This document shows positions 47,628 through 59,050 of a DNA stretch of 64,000 nt, one piece after another; positions within the stretch are counted from its first letter, which is position 1, and each line of letters begins with the position of its first letter. Position numbers and translations under genes: made by a program. Origin of the DNA: Macrotrachela quadricornifera (taxonomy: Eukaryota; Rotifera; Eurotatoria; Philodinida; Philodinidae); contig JAJEKB010020536.1 in the NCBI GenBank assembly GCA_022393335.1, positions 239,569 through 303,568 of the forward strand, read 5' to 3'. The notes under the pieces are model-generated. The model was not told the DNA's origin. It saw nothing but the letters and a program-made list of their open reading frames with translations, and ran no database searches.

Positions 47628-49382
47628 CAGGGACGGCGCGACCGGGGGGGTGATAGGGGTGAGCACCCCCCCTGCTCTAAAAAATTTTGATTGAAGCTTT
47701 CTCCGAATTTGAAAATTTTGATAGCGTCAATTTTCTCCAAATTTGCGGGATCATTATGTGATTTTCTTCGATATTGGCGAACAACGCTAGTCAAAATTCT
47801 CCGATTTCGGAGAACCACAGTAGAGAATTTTCTCCAATTTTGGAGAACTACAGTAAATACTTTTCTCCGATTTCGGAGAACCACAGCAGACAATTTTCTC
47901 CAATTTTGGAGAACTATAGTAAACACTTTTCTCCGATTTCGGAGCATTACAGTAGATAATCTTCTCCAAATTTGCAGGATCATTATGTGATTTTCTTCGA
48001 TATTGGAGAATAACGCTAGTCAAAATTCTCCGATTTCGGAGAACCACAGTAGAGAATTTTCGCCAATTTTGGAGAACTATAGTAAATACTTTTCTCCGAT
48101 TTCGGAGCATTACAATAGACAATCTTCTCCAGATTTGCAGGAGCATTATGTGATTTTCTCCGATGTTGGAGAACCACAGCAGACAATTTTCTCCAATTTT
48201 GGAGAACTATAGTAAACACTTTTCTTCGATTTCAGGGAATCACAGCAGACAATTTTCTCCAGTTTTGGAGAACTATAGTAAATACTTTTCTTCAATTTCG
48301 GAGCATTACAATAGACAATCTTCTCCAAATTTGTAGAATCATTATGTGATTTTCTCCAATGTTGGGAAGCCACACTAGTCAAAATTCTCCGATTTCGGAG
48401 AACCACAATGGACAATTTTCTCCAGTTTTGGAGAATTTCAGTAAACAATTTTACCTGACTTCAGAGCATTACAGTAGACAATTTACCCTAAATTTGGCAA
48501 GAATCTAAGTTTGAAATCTATTTTACTAATTTTTTCAATTCTTGAGATTTAAGCGAGAAATTACTGTTATAGCTAGATGTATCTGGCATTAAAAGTAATG
48601 TAATATGTGGATATTAATGATTAATGTATAAATATTTCTTTCTCACGTCAAACACAGCGCGAAACAATCTGATTGACGGATTGCTAATGCAAAAAGAATA
48701 TTCCTCAAGAATATTCAATACTTTAAAGAGTCTAAATGATGTTTCATTGTTGTCGTAATTATCAGATAAGAGCGCTGCAACTAGTCAGACCTGTGCTCAG
48801 TATATAGTATTAGTGCCATAGCAAGCAACTTCACATACTGGATGCCTTATCATAATGAACACTCTTTACATTTCCTCTTTTTTAACTCATGTGTGCCGAG
48901 GTTTCATGCCTCCATCTCGTATATGAGACATCCGGTACGAACGGGTTGAGTAACCTATGTATCGTTTAATAAACCGTGCAAATATTCAAGGAGAATGTCG
49001 TGGAAAGATGGCCATAGAAAAAATGTAGACGTTGTATTTGTATTTAAATTGTTTCTTGTAAGTTTTGATATTCATATTTTTCTAGTATTATTTTATGAAC
49101 AAAGTTGTAATGTTAAAACTAAACGAAGAATAAAATTTTAAAATAACCAAATTTTTTGTTGGAACTCTCAATATCGTATTGCATGAAGTGCGTTCATACT
49201 AGTCCAAAGGATGTCGTAAAGTCTGCTTCGAAAAGAAAGCGATGACAAACAAAAAAGCTTAGTTTTCCTCCGAATTTAAGCAGAATGAGAAAATTTTCTC
49301 CGATTTTGACCATTTCGACCAGAGGCTCCGATTTTCGAGGTATCACCCCCCCCCCTGCCCTGACCTCTTCGCGCCGTCCCTG
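47628..49382. mobile_element. Non-autonomous hAT-like element, 1755 bp, with 8-bp target duplication
   Basis: The termini 'cagggacggcgcga' and 'tcgcgccgtccctg' are perfect inverted repeats. The flanks are 'agcagaat' at 47620-47627 and 49383-49390, an exact 8-bp duplication as in hAT elements, and 'cag...ctg' ends fit too. Next to each end is a homopolymer run (g at 47645, c at 49346). The left half of the interior is a hairpin-unit array (about 47700-48480). The right half is AT-rich without a transposase. It inserted into another TIR element. Confidence 0.92.
47700..48480. repeat. Tandem array of ~32-bp hairpin units with higher-order structure
   Basis: Alternating units contain the self-complementary cores 'ttctccgatttcggagaa' and 'ttctccaattttggagaa', each followed by a linker of the 'ccacagtagagaatt' or 'ctatagtaaacac' kind. 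The spacing is 31-33 bp. A variant unit 'ttctccaaatttgcaggatc' plus 'attatgtgattttc' recurs at about 47733, 47962, 48124 and 48321, marking higher-order repeats. Open frames on both strands are by-products of the repeat. Confidence 0.9.
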
Positions 49383-49624
49383 AGCAGAATATACCAAAAT
49401 GTCACCGCAGCAGCGTTCCGATATGTAAAAATTATTTATTACTGCATGTTCAGTTTATTTCCCAAAGTTTTTTAACCTATAGAAAATTTTTCATTTTCAA
49501 AATCAACTTAACGCTGATTCTGATATGAAAGTGAAACATTTTGAGTATCTCTATTCATTCTTTCAGTAGTTCAATCTGTACTAGTTTCGATTAAAATTTT
49601 AATCTGTCCTCCGACATATCCGTC

Positions 49625-51209
49625 AGAATAATTTTTATGAAAAAAACGAATGCTATAATTCCTTTACTCTATATTCTTTACATTCTCTGCATCGATTCTA
49701 ACATCCTACACCTACTGGAACTCACTCTACTGATTCTGATATTTCATATCGATTATTCGATTATGTTCTTGTGCATTACAAGTTATTATGCAAAAAGTTT
49801 AGTAGATAATCTCAAAAAATCTTAACAGTCCAATGGTTAATCAAATCATCGTTACCACTACACATAATTACTATGACTGACCAAAAACGTCATTGTCCCA
49901 AGCTATTTCGTAAAAATAGACATCCTTATTTTGCCGTTGTGTTGCGTGAAATTAATAAATTTGTTCTTCAAGAATTATGGCACTACAAAAGAAAATGTCA
50001 CGACTAAACTACTGCAATTTCTTCAACAAATCTAATATTAAAATTTTTTTCGAAAAAACTAAAAGGAGGAACTTCAACCCCAGATCTCCATTCTTTGAAA
50101 GATTTTTATCATTTATATACTCATGCACAAATTGAAGCTGAAACAAATATTACTGATCTTGAATATAAAGAGATATTGAAAAACAATGCACCTATTTCAA
50201 TTAACATCATATATTCTCAACTTAGGAAAGAAAGCTCATCTTTAAAACAAAAAATCCTGCGAAATAGACGACGTGACGAATATAATTTTAAAATTGCTCT
50301 CATCCAATCATTTATCAATTGTTCTCTTACCTTTCAACAATTTCGCTACTGCATTCAAGACGCCCACACTAGCAGATATATTATAGTTCATATTGTAAAG
50401 AAGTTTTTCTTTCCCAGGCCGTAAAATCCAAAAAAAAGTAGCAGGCATTTGTATGAAAATATAGAAAAAAAAAATATATGAACGAAGACATTAAAATGGA
50501 GACATTTTGTGAAAGTTATATTTCTATAGTGTATTTATAAGGTTGTGTTCAATTTTACCTGATTATATACAAACTTATAAGGGTTCGCCAACATTCATTG
50601 TAAATAAATTGTTTCCCACATTTTTCTAATTCGCGCATTTTCTTTCAATATTTCTCTTACTGAACTTTTATTTTTCGACTTTTTCCTTTCATTCTGTCAT
50701 ATTTAATGAGCATCTGCAGCCGAAATACAAACAATTCAAGAGTAAATTTTGTAAGTACACGATTCGCAAATATACTCAGAATTAATTTATTCAATATCAA
50801 GAGAATTAGAATATCTAGTTGATAATCAAGAATAGCCGAACAATAGAGATGGCTATGGTGATATGAAAGTACAAAATGTTGTATTGTTTGTGATTAAATT
50901 TGGAACGAAAATCAATAAATGTGAACTTTGCCTCACAGTAAAAATACTAACTTCTCAATTTTACGGTCCAAGAAGAAAAAACGTATTTACAATATGAATT
51001 ATGTATCTTCTCTATTTCTCAGGCTAGAGATACGAAAAGCTAGAGTGGTACTCATCTCTTTCCAGTAAATTAAATACCAAAGTTTGACCGTTTTCGGATT
51101 TGCAATAAGAGAGAAGCAGCAACTTTTCTGAAAGGTACCAAAACTTTATATTCACTCTTTATAAACTGAAAAATCTTTTTACAGTAAAATAAAAAGCTTG
51201 AGAATATAA
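49625..51209. other. Intergenic sequence; unrecognised open frames at 49872-50006 and 50095-50424
   Basis: Two plus-strand frames (44 and 109 codons) lie close together and look protein-like in composition (Lys/Asn/Ile-rich, with repeated basic stretches), but I recognise no family. They may be remnants of one transposon-derived gene. The remaining sequence to 51209 is AT-rich and may include the 3' untranslated region of the minus-strand gene that follows. Confidence 0.35.
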
Positions 51210-53446
51210 TTAGACGATCTTTTTTGGTGAACCTTTGATAACATTTGCGTTTCCCTTGTATCGTACATTGGAGCTACCGCTTTGATTAACTGATAGCGTC
51301 TGTGAACAGTGGATTTTAACGTCAGACGAACCGCTGGCTGAAACATGCGCCGTTTTTGTTACTAGATTCGATGCCTTACAGTGGCTGCAACCCGAAACAT
51401 TAAGCACAAGTGTGTCTGATGACCCTTTGAGAGACACTTCAGAACAACCACTGAGAGTCACATTAAATTGTTTTACGTTTAGTAAGGCATGGAAGGAACT
51501 CATGCCACTTGATATCAATTGAAAACTATCTGCAGTTAGCATATCTCGAGTCTCTGCATGGACCATACCAGATATAATCAGACTGTTCAACCGACCTGCA
51601 CCGCCGATATGCACAGTCACCAAATCAGTAGTATTGCTCGGCGAGTAAATTGTCGTTGAATTTCCATAATTATTCACTATGATGGATGATGAATTTGAGG
51701 ATATAACAGTTCCACTGTTCATAGCCAAATTTAGAGTGCCAGAGTTCACGGTTGTTTTTATGGAGTTAAGTAGTTGAAGATCTTCACTAACGAGCGTCAC
51801 TGATTGTGGCTCATCCATACTGAGAATTATCTTAAGCATGCCGCTCGATTGAATTGCGTGAAAGCTACCCACGTCTCGAATTTGAGTTATCTGCCCATCT
51901 TTTCTTTGATTTGCAGAATCACTAAATGATGGACCAAATCTGTCTGAATTAAAATTAAATAATTATGTCAAAATCATATGAATCATAGTCGATCGAAAAT
52001 CATTCAAAAAAACTTCTTAAGAATAAATAACAAATAGTTTTACGTTTGGCTTAAATTCTTGGGGAATTTTCTTGTGAAACGATGGTATCCTCTTTTTTTG
52101 TCAAACTCAAAGCAATTTCGATTATTTGGGTGCAGATTTGTGTTGAATCAAAGTATTAGATAATGACGTAAGTTTGAATTCAAATCCAAACTATGCCTCG
52201 CTAAATACCAAAGCTGCGAATACTTTTTACCTCTAACCATGAATCTTCATTTATGGTTATATTGACATTTTTGATCATGATCATGGAGAAAAGTTTTCTG
52301 AATCAAGATCACAAAATTTTATATCAGTTATAATGATTTTGAGAGGTGGATCATTTGTATTAATTGAAAATTAAGTTTAGATTTTCTCGCTTAATACTAA
52401 TTCACTTGATAATAAGTGAGTAAATGAATATTAGGCCTGGTCCCTATAACTCAATGAGGTGTATCTAGAGGTGATACCTATAATTTTTTAGGGCTGTTTA
52501 TGGATACTTCCTATAACTGCTTTAGACTTATCTAGAGATCAGGACTCCGCGTGGGATGAAGATGAAATAATCCCATCCCATTCCACGCGGCACCCTGTTA
52601 GAGATAGTTTCAATAACTTTTTAGGTCTATCTACGAATAGTTCTGATAAGTCGATGCCCATTGAATGGTAGTAGCCATAAACTTTTTATGGCTATTTACG
52701 GATAGTCTCCATTATAGAATGAAATACGTTCATTTTGCAATGTAGTACTCTATTCTCAATTACTGATTTGATCAAGAAGGTATTTTTATATTGCGATGAT
52801 TGATTGCAAGCCAATATTGATGACGGTTGAAAAGAATAATATGATTAACAGTAATTAAATAGAAGTTTTGTTTCATTACAGTAAGAATATTATAATATTT
52901 TTTCAACTTACTTGTTGACAAAGTTGAATCTCTTTCAGCTTTTGAGGATGTATTTGAAATAGTATGTGTTGATAAAGGTTGGGTAAAGGTAAGTTTAGTT
53001 GTTACACTTCTATTATCAGGATTCTTTGGGCAAGCTATCTGTTTAACAAATATGGTAGACCATACTTTTTTTTATCGATAATTGATTTGTAAATTACCTC
53101 ATGAGTTTGAAATTGTTCTATTGAAAATAGTTTTTGACAATATTCACATGGAATTTTTTCGGTAATGGACCTTTGACTTATTTTTCTAAATATCGAAATA
53201 TAGAACTATCAGTTAAAAGATTAAAGAAAAACATACTTAGTACAAGCCTCTATATGTCGAATTTCTCTTTCTCGACAATTTTGCTATTAGAAGAAAATGA
53301 TATGAAAGATAGAACAGTAAGTATAAAAATATAATTATTTACAGTATGAGTCGGCCAAAAAGATATATCAATCTGTTCATTACAAAACTCACACGGAATA
53401 TAAATAATATCATCGGAAGTATAATGATTATTGATCGTTGATTGAA
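51210..53446 (-). CDS. TRAF-like zinc fingers plus GIN (DUF2807) domain; 5' exon not identified
   Basis: Exons 53446-53343, 53283-53237, 53185-53098, 53038-52912 and 51943-51210 join in frame (introns 59, 51, 59 and 968 bp) and give 365 residues. The first two thirds of the short exons hold fingers of the form C-x2-C-x11-H-x3-C (CEFCNEQ...HTQNC and CEYCQKL...HEIAC), as in TRAF-type fingers. A Ser/Thr-rich linker leads to a head-GIN domain: DVGSFHAIQSSGMLKI, then repeated SG.S..V.. strands of a beta-helix ending SGSSNVRYKGN. GIN domains are mainly bacterial surface or putative adhesin proteins, so this part may be horizontally acquired. There is no in-frame ATG before 53446, and the first acceptor demands a one-base phase from an upstream exon that is not found. 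Confidence 0.72.
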
Positions 53447-53586
53447 CTTAAAATTAGAAAAATTTGATGCAATACAAGAATTTTCTACAACAATCAAAAA
53501 ATACTTTGATTACGATTGGATTGTACGTTCCTTTGTTGTGCACTAAAAAAAACGATATTGATTGTATTACTATTCAAGAACACAAC

Positions 53587-54681
53587 TTAGATATTTCTAA
53601 CGTACTTGGATGATAATTGACTTTGAACGGTCAATAATGAATTTTTCAAACTTCTAAAGGTTGGACGACGTTTTGGATCAAGATCCCAGCATTCATTCAT
53701 AATATTCCATAGTTGATGACTGCATAAAGTTGGCTGTGGAAGTCTCTCATCATTTAGTTTTCGTTGTCGAACATCATTATCATTGTATAAATAAGAATAA
53801 GGTAATTGTCCATAAGAATAAGCTTCCCACATCAAAACACCCATTGAATAAATATCTGATTTTTCAGAGTAATTAGATTTATTTTGATCACGTAATATTT
53901 CTGGAGCCGCATATCGTATAGGAATAACTGTCATTGTTGACATTGCAGGCGTGTCAATAATTGAGTACAATTTACTTTCTCTTGTTAAACCAAAATCTGT
54001 TAATTTGGTAAAGTTTTTGTCGGGATCAGTTGTGTTATATTGAAAGACAAGAACATTTCTACAGGCTAAATCTCCATGAACAATTTCATTGTCAACTAAA
54101 CAAATCATAGCATCACATATTTGTTCAAACAATTTCAATAGAACTCTTTCATTTGGTTTAAATCTATTTTCTTGTAATAATTCTGAAAGATCACCGTATG
54201 GAGCACATTCTTGTAAAAGCATAATTGAATCAGAATTACTTTGAACAAGACCAAATGTTCGAACGATGTGAGGATGACAACTAAGTTGAACATAAAATGA
54301 TGCTTCTCGATGGGCTTTAGCTCCTCCAATTTTTAGTAGTATAATAGATGGACCGTCTCGATTAATCCATTCAACTTCATAGATTGATTTACCAAATCCT
54401 TGAAATATTGGTTTTTGTCTAGTTTTTCGAATATCAACATCGAGTTGGAATTGATATTGTGCTTGTGGTGCCATTGATAAAGTCCTCAATTCTTCAATCA
54501 TTTGTTTGACTGTGTAATTCGTTCTTAATGTGTTTATATCCATAGGTTGCCGTGTCATTGGACTGGTCCCATTTTTCTTTAACCAGTCTGTGATTGCCTT
54601 TCGTTCATATGTATGTCCATCATCGCCTACAACAGGATCCTTAAATATTTCTTGTGGAATGGGACATTTGCATGACTCCAT
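53587..54681 (-). CDS. U-box domain protein kinase
   Basis: 364 residues in one exon. Residues 3-70 form a U-box (CPIPQEIFKDPVVGDDGHTY, then ITDWLKKNGTSPMTRQ), which in relatives recruits E2 enzymes for ubiquitination. Residues about 92-355 form a kinase domain with glycine-loop GFGKSIYEV, Lys117 (ILLKI), helix-C Glu126, catalytic loop HGDLACRN (202-209), DFG (229-231), APE (259-261) and the SDIYSMGVLMWE block. HRD is changed to HGD; the ACRN form is tyrosine-kinase-like. The activity is plausible but unproven. The stop lies 141 bases before the zinc-finger exons on the same strand. A direct fusion through the strong-looking donor gtacgt near the end gives the wrong phase, so I list them separately. 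Confidence 0.85.
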   Translation of the reverse strand: MESCKCPIPQEIFKDPVVGDDGHTYERKAITDWLKKNGTSPMTRQPMDINTLRTNYTVKQMIEELRTLSMAPQAQYQFQLDVDIRKTRQKPIFQGFGKSIYEVEWINRDGPSIILLKIGGAKAHREASFYVQLSCHPHIVRTFGLVQSNSDSIMLLQECAPYGDLSELLQENRFKPNERVLLKLFEQICDAMICLVDNEIVHGDLACRNVLVFQYNTTDPDKNFTKLTDFGLTRESKLYSIIDTPAMSTMTVIPIRYAAPEILRDQNKSNYSEKSDIYSMGVLMWEAYSYGQLPYSYLYNDNDVRQRKLNDERLPQPTLCSHQLWNIMNECWDLDPKRRPTFRSLKNSLLTVQSQLSSKYVRNI

Positions 54682-54970
54682 CTCATTCGATTGAGAATTG
54701 TGCTTTCAAATATATGAATTATATTCTTTTCTTACTTCCTTACTTTAGTGTAAAAAAGCATTCTATATTTAACAAATATTTACCTACTGCTGCAAATCGC
54801 AATAAAAAAAAAATTTTTTTTCTATAAAGTTTAGTTTATTTGACAAGAGAACGTTGATAAGTAATCATAAAAATTGTGCAAGTCTGCATTTGTTTTTGTT
54901 GGAAGAAAAGTGAATCACATTGTCAACAAAGCATTCGCCACCTGTACCTTTCTATTTCGTATTTATATTC
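54682..54970. other. Upstream region of the kinase gene
   Basis: AT-rich and probably promoter-containing. No specific element seen. Confidence 0.4.
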
Positions 54971-55270
54971 TAACTAGCGGTAGTATTCGGCGTTGCTCGG
55001 GAAATCTCCATGCTGAAAACTTAGCATGTCAGAAAACGACAGAAGATATATAGAGGACATGCTTTAAACCTTTTCATCTGAGGGTGGGTGAGGGTGAGTT
55101 GTACAATAAACTATCACTATTGGGATTTCGACCCCAGTGAAAGAGATCTTGAGGATTATGGTTACTTTATAGAAAAAACAATAAGAGCAGTTGGTTATTT
55201 TTACTCTTAAAGATACAAGTAACGCGACGCAAACGTCGCTAAGCCCTCTACTGAAAGGAGCTCAATGATT
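54971..55270. repeat. Interspersed repeat with 'ggcgttgctcggg' core
   Basis: 'actagcggtagtattcggcg' followed by 'ttgctcgggaaat' is a phrase found at the start of widespread interspersed repeats in invertebrate genomes. The class cannot be fixed by eye. A possible other end lies at 56265-56350 ('tttggtcaagtttcatggga', 'cgaacacacggacacacatc'), the usual companion motif in such repeats. Confidence 0.5.
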
Positions 55271-57592
55271 TTCTTGGAAGATTCGGAATTAGAATTTATT
55301 TCTTTATGTATGATGAAAACTTATTTCAAGTCTTACAATAATTATAATTTCCAGTTAATTAAACCTTGTCAATGATCATCAACATTAAAGACGCGTAGTT
55401 CTTTTATAAATCATACCGTATAAGTCGCATGGATATTTAGATATCAATTATTGTAGCCAGTTGGTTAATTGATCGTTTCTAACATGCAAATTTAATTAAT
55501 GAAAATGAGACTATATTCAATATTTATAATAGATATTGATGTATTCTAGATCATATTAATTTTGCTGACAAGGTTGACAAAAACTTATAGATTACTAGAT
55601 ATTTACTAACATGTCATTCGCGACAGATAATATATTTATAAAAGATAAAAATCAAGTTTTCAATAAAATGAACAATATTAACAACTATATATTGGATTAA
55701 CAAAAAAGACTATTTCATTTCGTTTTCTCAATACTCCAAAATTTGGCCGCTTTGAATGAAAGTAAGATTTTCAGTTTTTCTAAACATCAACCTCTCTGAT
55801 GGTGCACATATATACATGTCAAATTCTTCATGACAATAGCTAGAATAATTTCGTCAGTATAGATTTTTGAAACTCACCATCTGATTTAAACTTTCATAAA
55901 TATTTCTGCTAAGGATACACGTACCGTTACAACTGTTTCATGTTTGAACGGATTCATTGCTATGTAGATAAAAAGTCACGATAAAATATGTATAATATCA
56001 CTTTTCCTAAATTGTTATAATTAATATCTGGTCATACAAACTTATCCTTTTTCCTTATTCATATCGTCCGAAATCAATTTCTTTTATCTTAAATATCACT
56101 AAAAAGAGGAGTCCGACTGATTGTTTCATCTTTATCTCATTGTATATATATTCAAATCAATATTTATGGACATCTATATTTTTCAAATACAAATAAAAAT
56201 ATTAATTAATAATTAGTTAATAATTCATTAAAACTAACATCAAATTCGAATTCTCCATCCTCGATTACCCTTTGGTCAAGTTTCATGGGAAACTACTATC
56301 AGTATATATATTCATGTAATAGCCACACGAACACACGGACACACATCAACTCGTTTCTTTGTGATATCTGTTCGACGTATAACCCTCCTTCCAGTAGAGG
56401 GAATAAACATTGAATGAGACATGGTCTCCCAGAGCAAGAATTTTGACATTAAACGATGGTCAAAATTTTTGATTTTCTGTCAGTGGATAAATAGCGGTTT
56501 AAAATGTATTTTGATATTTGCGTGTGTATGCGTAGTCCAATAGAGCTTAAGATTTCTATAGATAGAAGACCGTATGAACGACGCACAGACAATAATACAA
56601 ATACAGCAGCGCTTTTATTGTTTTTAAATAAAGCCAGTCCAGTTACCTTTTGAACGTCCTACATAATATTGACAGTAGAAATTATTTCTGAATGAATTGG
56701 CTTAGCTTTTATTTATAGCAATGTAAAGTGTTACATTATCCCTAGGAAAAAAAAATAATAATTGAGTCACAAAAACCAAGAAGAAGTGAGATTTTTCGTG
56801 TTTTTCATTGTTAACAATTCCATTTATGTATCGTATAGCTCTTCTGGTATGAACATCATGTGTTAGAGAAATTTGAGCTAATGTTGCAACATAACTGAAT
56901 TTTTAACGGTAATTTTATAAAAAACTGGCACTGTCTTTATTGTTTTTGGTTGTTCTAATTGAACAATTGAGAATTCATTCACTGTCTATATTTTTTCCTC
57001 AAGCACTAATCTTGATTCATTTCATACTTAGATAGATTATTTCTTTCAGTACTATTTAAAAGAGATTATTTTATTCAGAAAATATTTTCGAATGCTCATC
57101 AGACGAGTAATAACATCACATATTAATTATTTTGAAACTCTTTTCAAAAATTATTTTCTTCAAACAAATCATAACCGATTCTATCTCTGCTTCCCACTGA
57201 TAACGCCGCTTGTATATTAAAATTTTCTAATGACACTGACAAGTTTTGATAACCTTCATTCCAAACTGATTTCTATTCCATTCATTAAAAAGTAAATTGT
57301 TATTTCCATCAAACAACTCCTTAGATGTTTTCTCGAACATGCACAAAGAAAAAGAAAAGAACGAAAACGTACTTAGACCGCTTATAATATACAATGTCTT
57401 GCAATGAATAAAATTGTGGTCAGCCCTCAAGTTCCACTTAGAACATTGTAAATAGCATCAGTATATATATCACTCAGTTGAGTGAAAAGAATCTCAAATA
57501 TCTAAATCAACTTGATAAAAAGATGCATCGAAAATGTTGTTCTTTCGCTTAATGAAATCATGTAAAGTTATATATGCATAGCTTTATGAAAT
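55271..57592. other. Intergenic sequence with possible repeat end at 56265-56350
   Basis: No gene recognised. The segment 56265-56350 holds the 'cacacggacacaca' tail mentioned for the repeat at 54971. The rest is AT-rich spacer, and the part nearest 57592 may include the 3' end of the oxidase transcript. Confidence 0.4.
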
Positions 57593-59050
57593 TCAAAAAC
57601 GAAGTTGAAGCCAAATAAAACTGATAATAATGAATACTTTTATTGGAATAACTACTGTAGATTGAGAAGTAGTTATGTTCTGTTCTGGTAATAAATCGTA
57701 AACAAATAAAAGTCGAGTAACTTCTCGTCGTGCACTGAGCAGAGCACCATGAGTATATCCATAGGTATCAGTACTTGTGGCTTCACCAGCAAACAAGAGA
57801 CGATTGTTAATCGGTTCAGCCAAGTAAAGAGGATCTTCGTACTTTTGTTTGAATGAAATATAAGAATATGATCCGAAAGAGAATGGATCTTGATTCCAAT
57901 TAGTTATGTAGGTTTCAACATGAGGAGGAATAGTTATATTCGGAAACAATTTTTGCAATATCATTCGAATTTCTTTCACTAATTGATCTTGATCTTGTTT
58001 CGATTTTAATCGAGATACTGCTTTACCACTAAAAATGCATACAATAGCCGGTTTATCATTCCATTTATCTGAACTGCCCCAATATCTGAAATCAGTTGGT
58101 TGAGATGGAATCCGTACGAAATAAAAATTTGAAGAATTCCACCAAGGTCGATCCCATAATAAGAAGACTTTTTCATAATTGCCAAATCCTATTCGATCGA
58201 TGGCATCCAACTTCCATTGTGGAAGTCGAGGAGTAAATTCAATTTGGTTCGATTTCAACACTCCTAATGGAACTGTTACAAGAACAAATTCTGCTCGGTA
58301 AATCTGTCCATTTTTAGTAGATACTTCAACTAAATTCTCGTTATAGGTAATTTTTGTTACAATTTGTTCTAATCGAATATCAGTGACATCTTTCGCCAAA
58401 TAATCGGTAACTTCCATAAAACCTGTTTCAGAAAAGATATGTTCGTTACCATAATGTGCGGAAGTGATATCAAAATAGCCTTTAGCATTAATTTCATCTA
58501 ATTCCGTTCCTTCTACGCTACCGATGACAAAATGCAGATAATTAAAAAATGCATTTTGTTGCTTTTCAGTAAAGTTTTTTTGTTTTGCAAATATGTTAGC
58601 ATAGTATCCCAGGGAAATATTTGTCAATGATATTCTAGTCTCTTCTCGTACCAAAATCATGTACTCATGATACCAATTTCGAATAGTTAACATACTATCG
58701 TCGACTTCATAAGATCCAAGGAAAACTTTCAGTTCTGTGGCGCGAGTAGGAATCTTCGCTTCTTGAGTGAGATCCCAAATTGGATTTGTTAATAAACCCG
58801 ATGGAATTGAACCATGAATACCGTGAATAAAGCTTGCACCCATGTCAAATATATGACCATATTTTGATCGTATCGACCAGATTCGACCACCTGTACGGTT
58901 CCGTGCCTCTAAAACCAAAGTTTTGATCCCCTGTTTTTGTAACAACCGAGCAGCTTCTAAGCCTGATATTCCAGCACCAATAATTAACACTTGAGCTGTG
59001 ATAGTATTGGATGTATTTGAAACTGTGTTTCTTTTTTTCAAACCATTCAT
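57593..59050 (-). CDS. Flavin-containing amine (polyamine) oxidase
   Basis: 485 residues in a single exon. The N-terminal FAD-binding motif is VLIIGAGISGLEAARLL (GxGxxG at 25-30), followed by LEARNRTGGRIWS and DMGASFIHG. The C-terminal FAD motif is LLFAGEATSTDTYGYTHGALLSARR. The overall length and text are those of secreted or peroxisomal polyamine oxidases of plants and fungi, which oxidise spermine or spermidine and release hydrogen peroxide. The last 20 residues are hydrophobic (VVIPIKVFIIISFIWLQLRF), which suggests a C-terminal membrane anchor or GPI signal. There is no clear N-terminal signal peptide. Most other spliced genes here have 50-70 bp introns, so an intronless gene of 1.46 kb fits horizontal acquisition, though this is not proof. 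Confidence 0.9.
   Translation of the reverse strand: MNGLKKRNTVSNTSNTITAQVLIIGAGISGLEAARLLQKQGIKTLVLEARNRTGGRIWSIRSKYGHIFDMGASFIHGIHGSIPSGLLTNPIWDLTQEAKIPTRATELKVFLGSYEVDDSMLTIRNWYHEYMILVREETRISLTNISLGYYANIFAKQKNFTEKQQNAFFNYLHFVIGSVEGTELDEINAKGYFDITSAHYGNEHIFSETGFMEVTDYLAKDVTDIRLEQIVTKITYNENLVEVSTKNGQIYRAEFVLVTVPLGVLKSNQIEFTPRLPQWKLDAIDRIGFGNYEKVFLLWDRPWWNSSNFYFVRIPSQPTDFRYWGSSDKWNDKPAIVCIFSGKAVSRLKSKQDQDQLVKEIRMILQKLFPNITIPPHVETYITNWNQDPFSFGSYSYISFKQKYEDPLYLAEPINNRLLFAGEATSTDTYGYTHGALLSARREVTRLLFVYDLLPEQNITTSQSTVVIPIKVFIIISFIWLQLRF

Larger units (their letters stand above)
46929..49624. mobile_element. TIR element split by a hAT insertion
   Basis: 46930-46990 ('gacagattaaaattttaatc', 'gaaactagtacaaattgaa') is matched in reverse complement by 49563-49624 over about 60 bp. 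These look like terminal inverted repeats of one element. Its interior is interrupted by the hAT-like element 47628-49382; without that and its duplication the outer element would be about 930 bp. No coding capacity was recognised in the remaining parts. Confidence 0.72.

Noticed and set aside
47627..48448. Many overlapping frames of about 60-120 codons on both strands
   Set aside because: Product of the tandem hairpin array within the hAT-like element.
51872..51872. Translation start of the GIN protein at 51872
   Set aside because: The codon is GTG and lies inside the conserved start of the domain; the exon clearly begins at 51943.
53447..53625. Direct splice fusion of the U-box kinase to the zinc-finger exons through the donor gtacgt
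   Set aside because: The phase is wrong: joining there puts a stop a few codons into the next exon. A weak donor (gtcaat) would fit the phase but is poor, so the link is left open.
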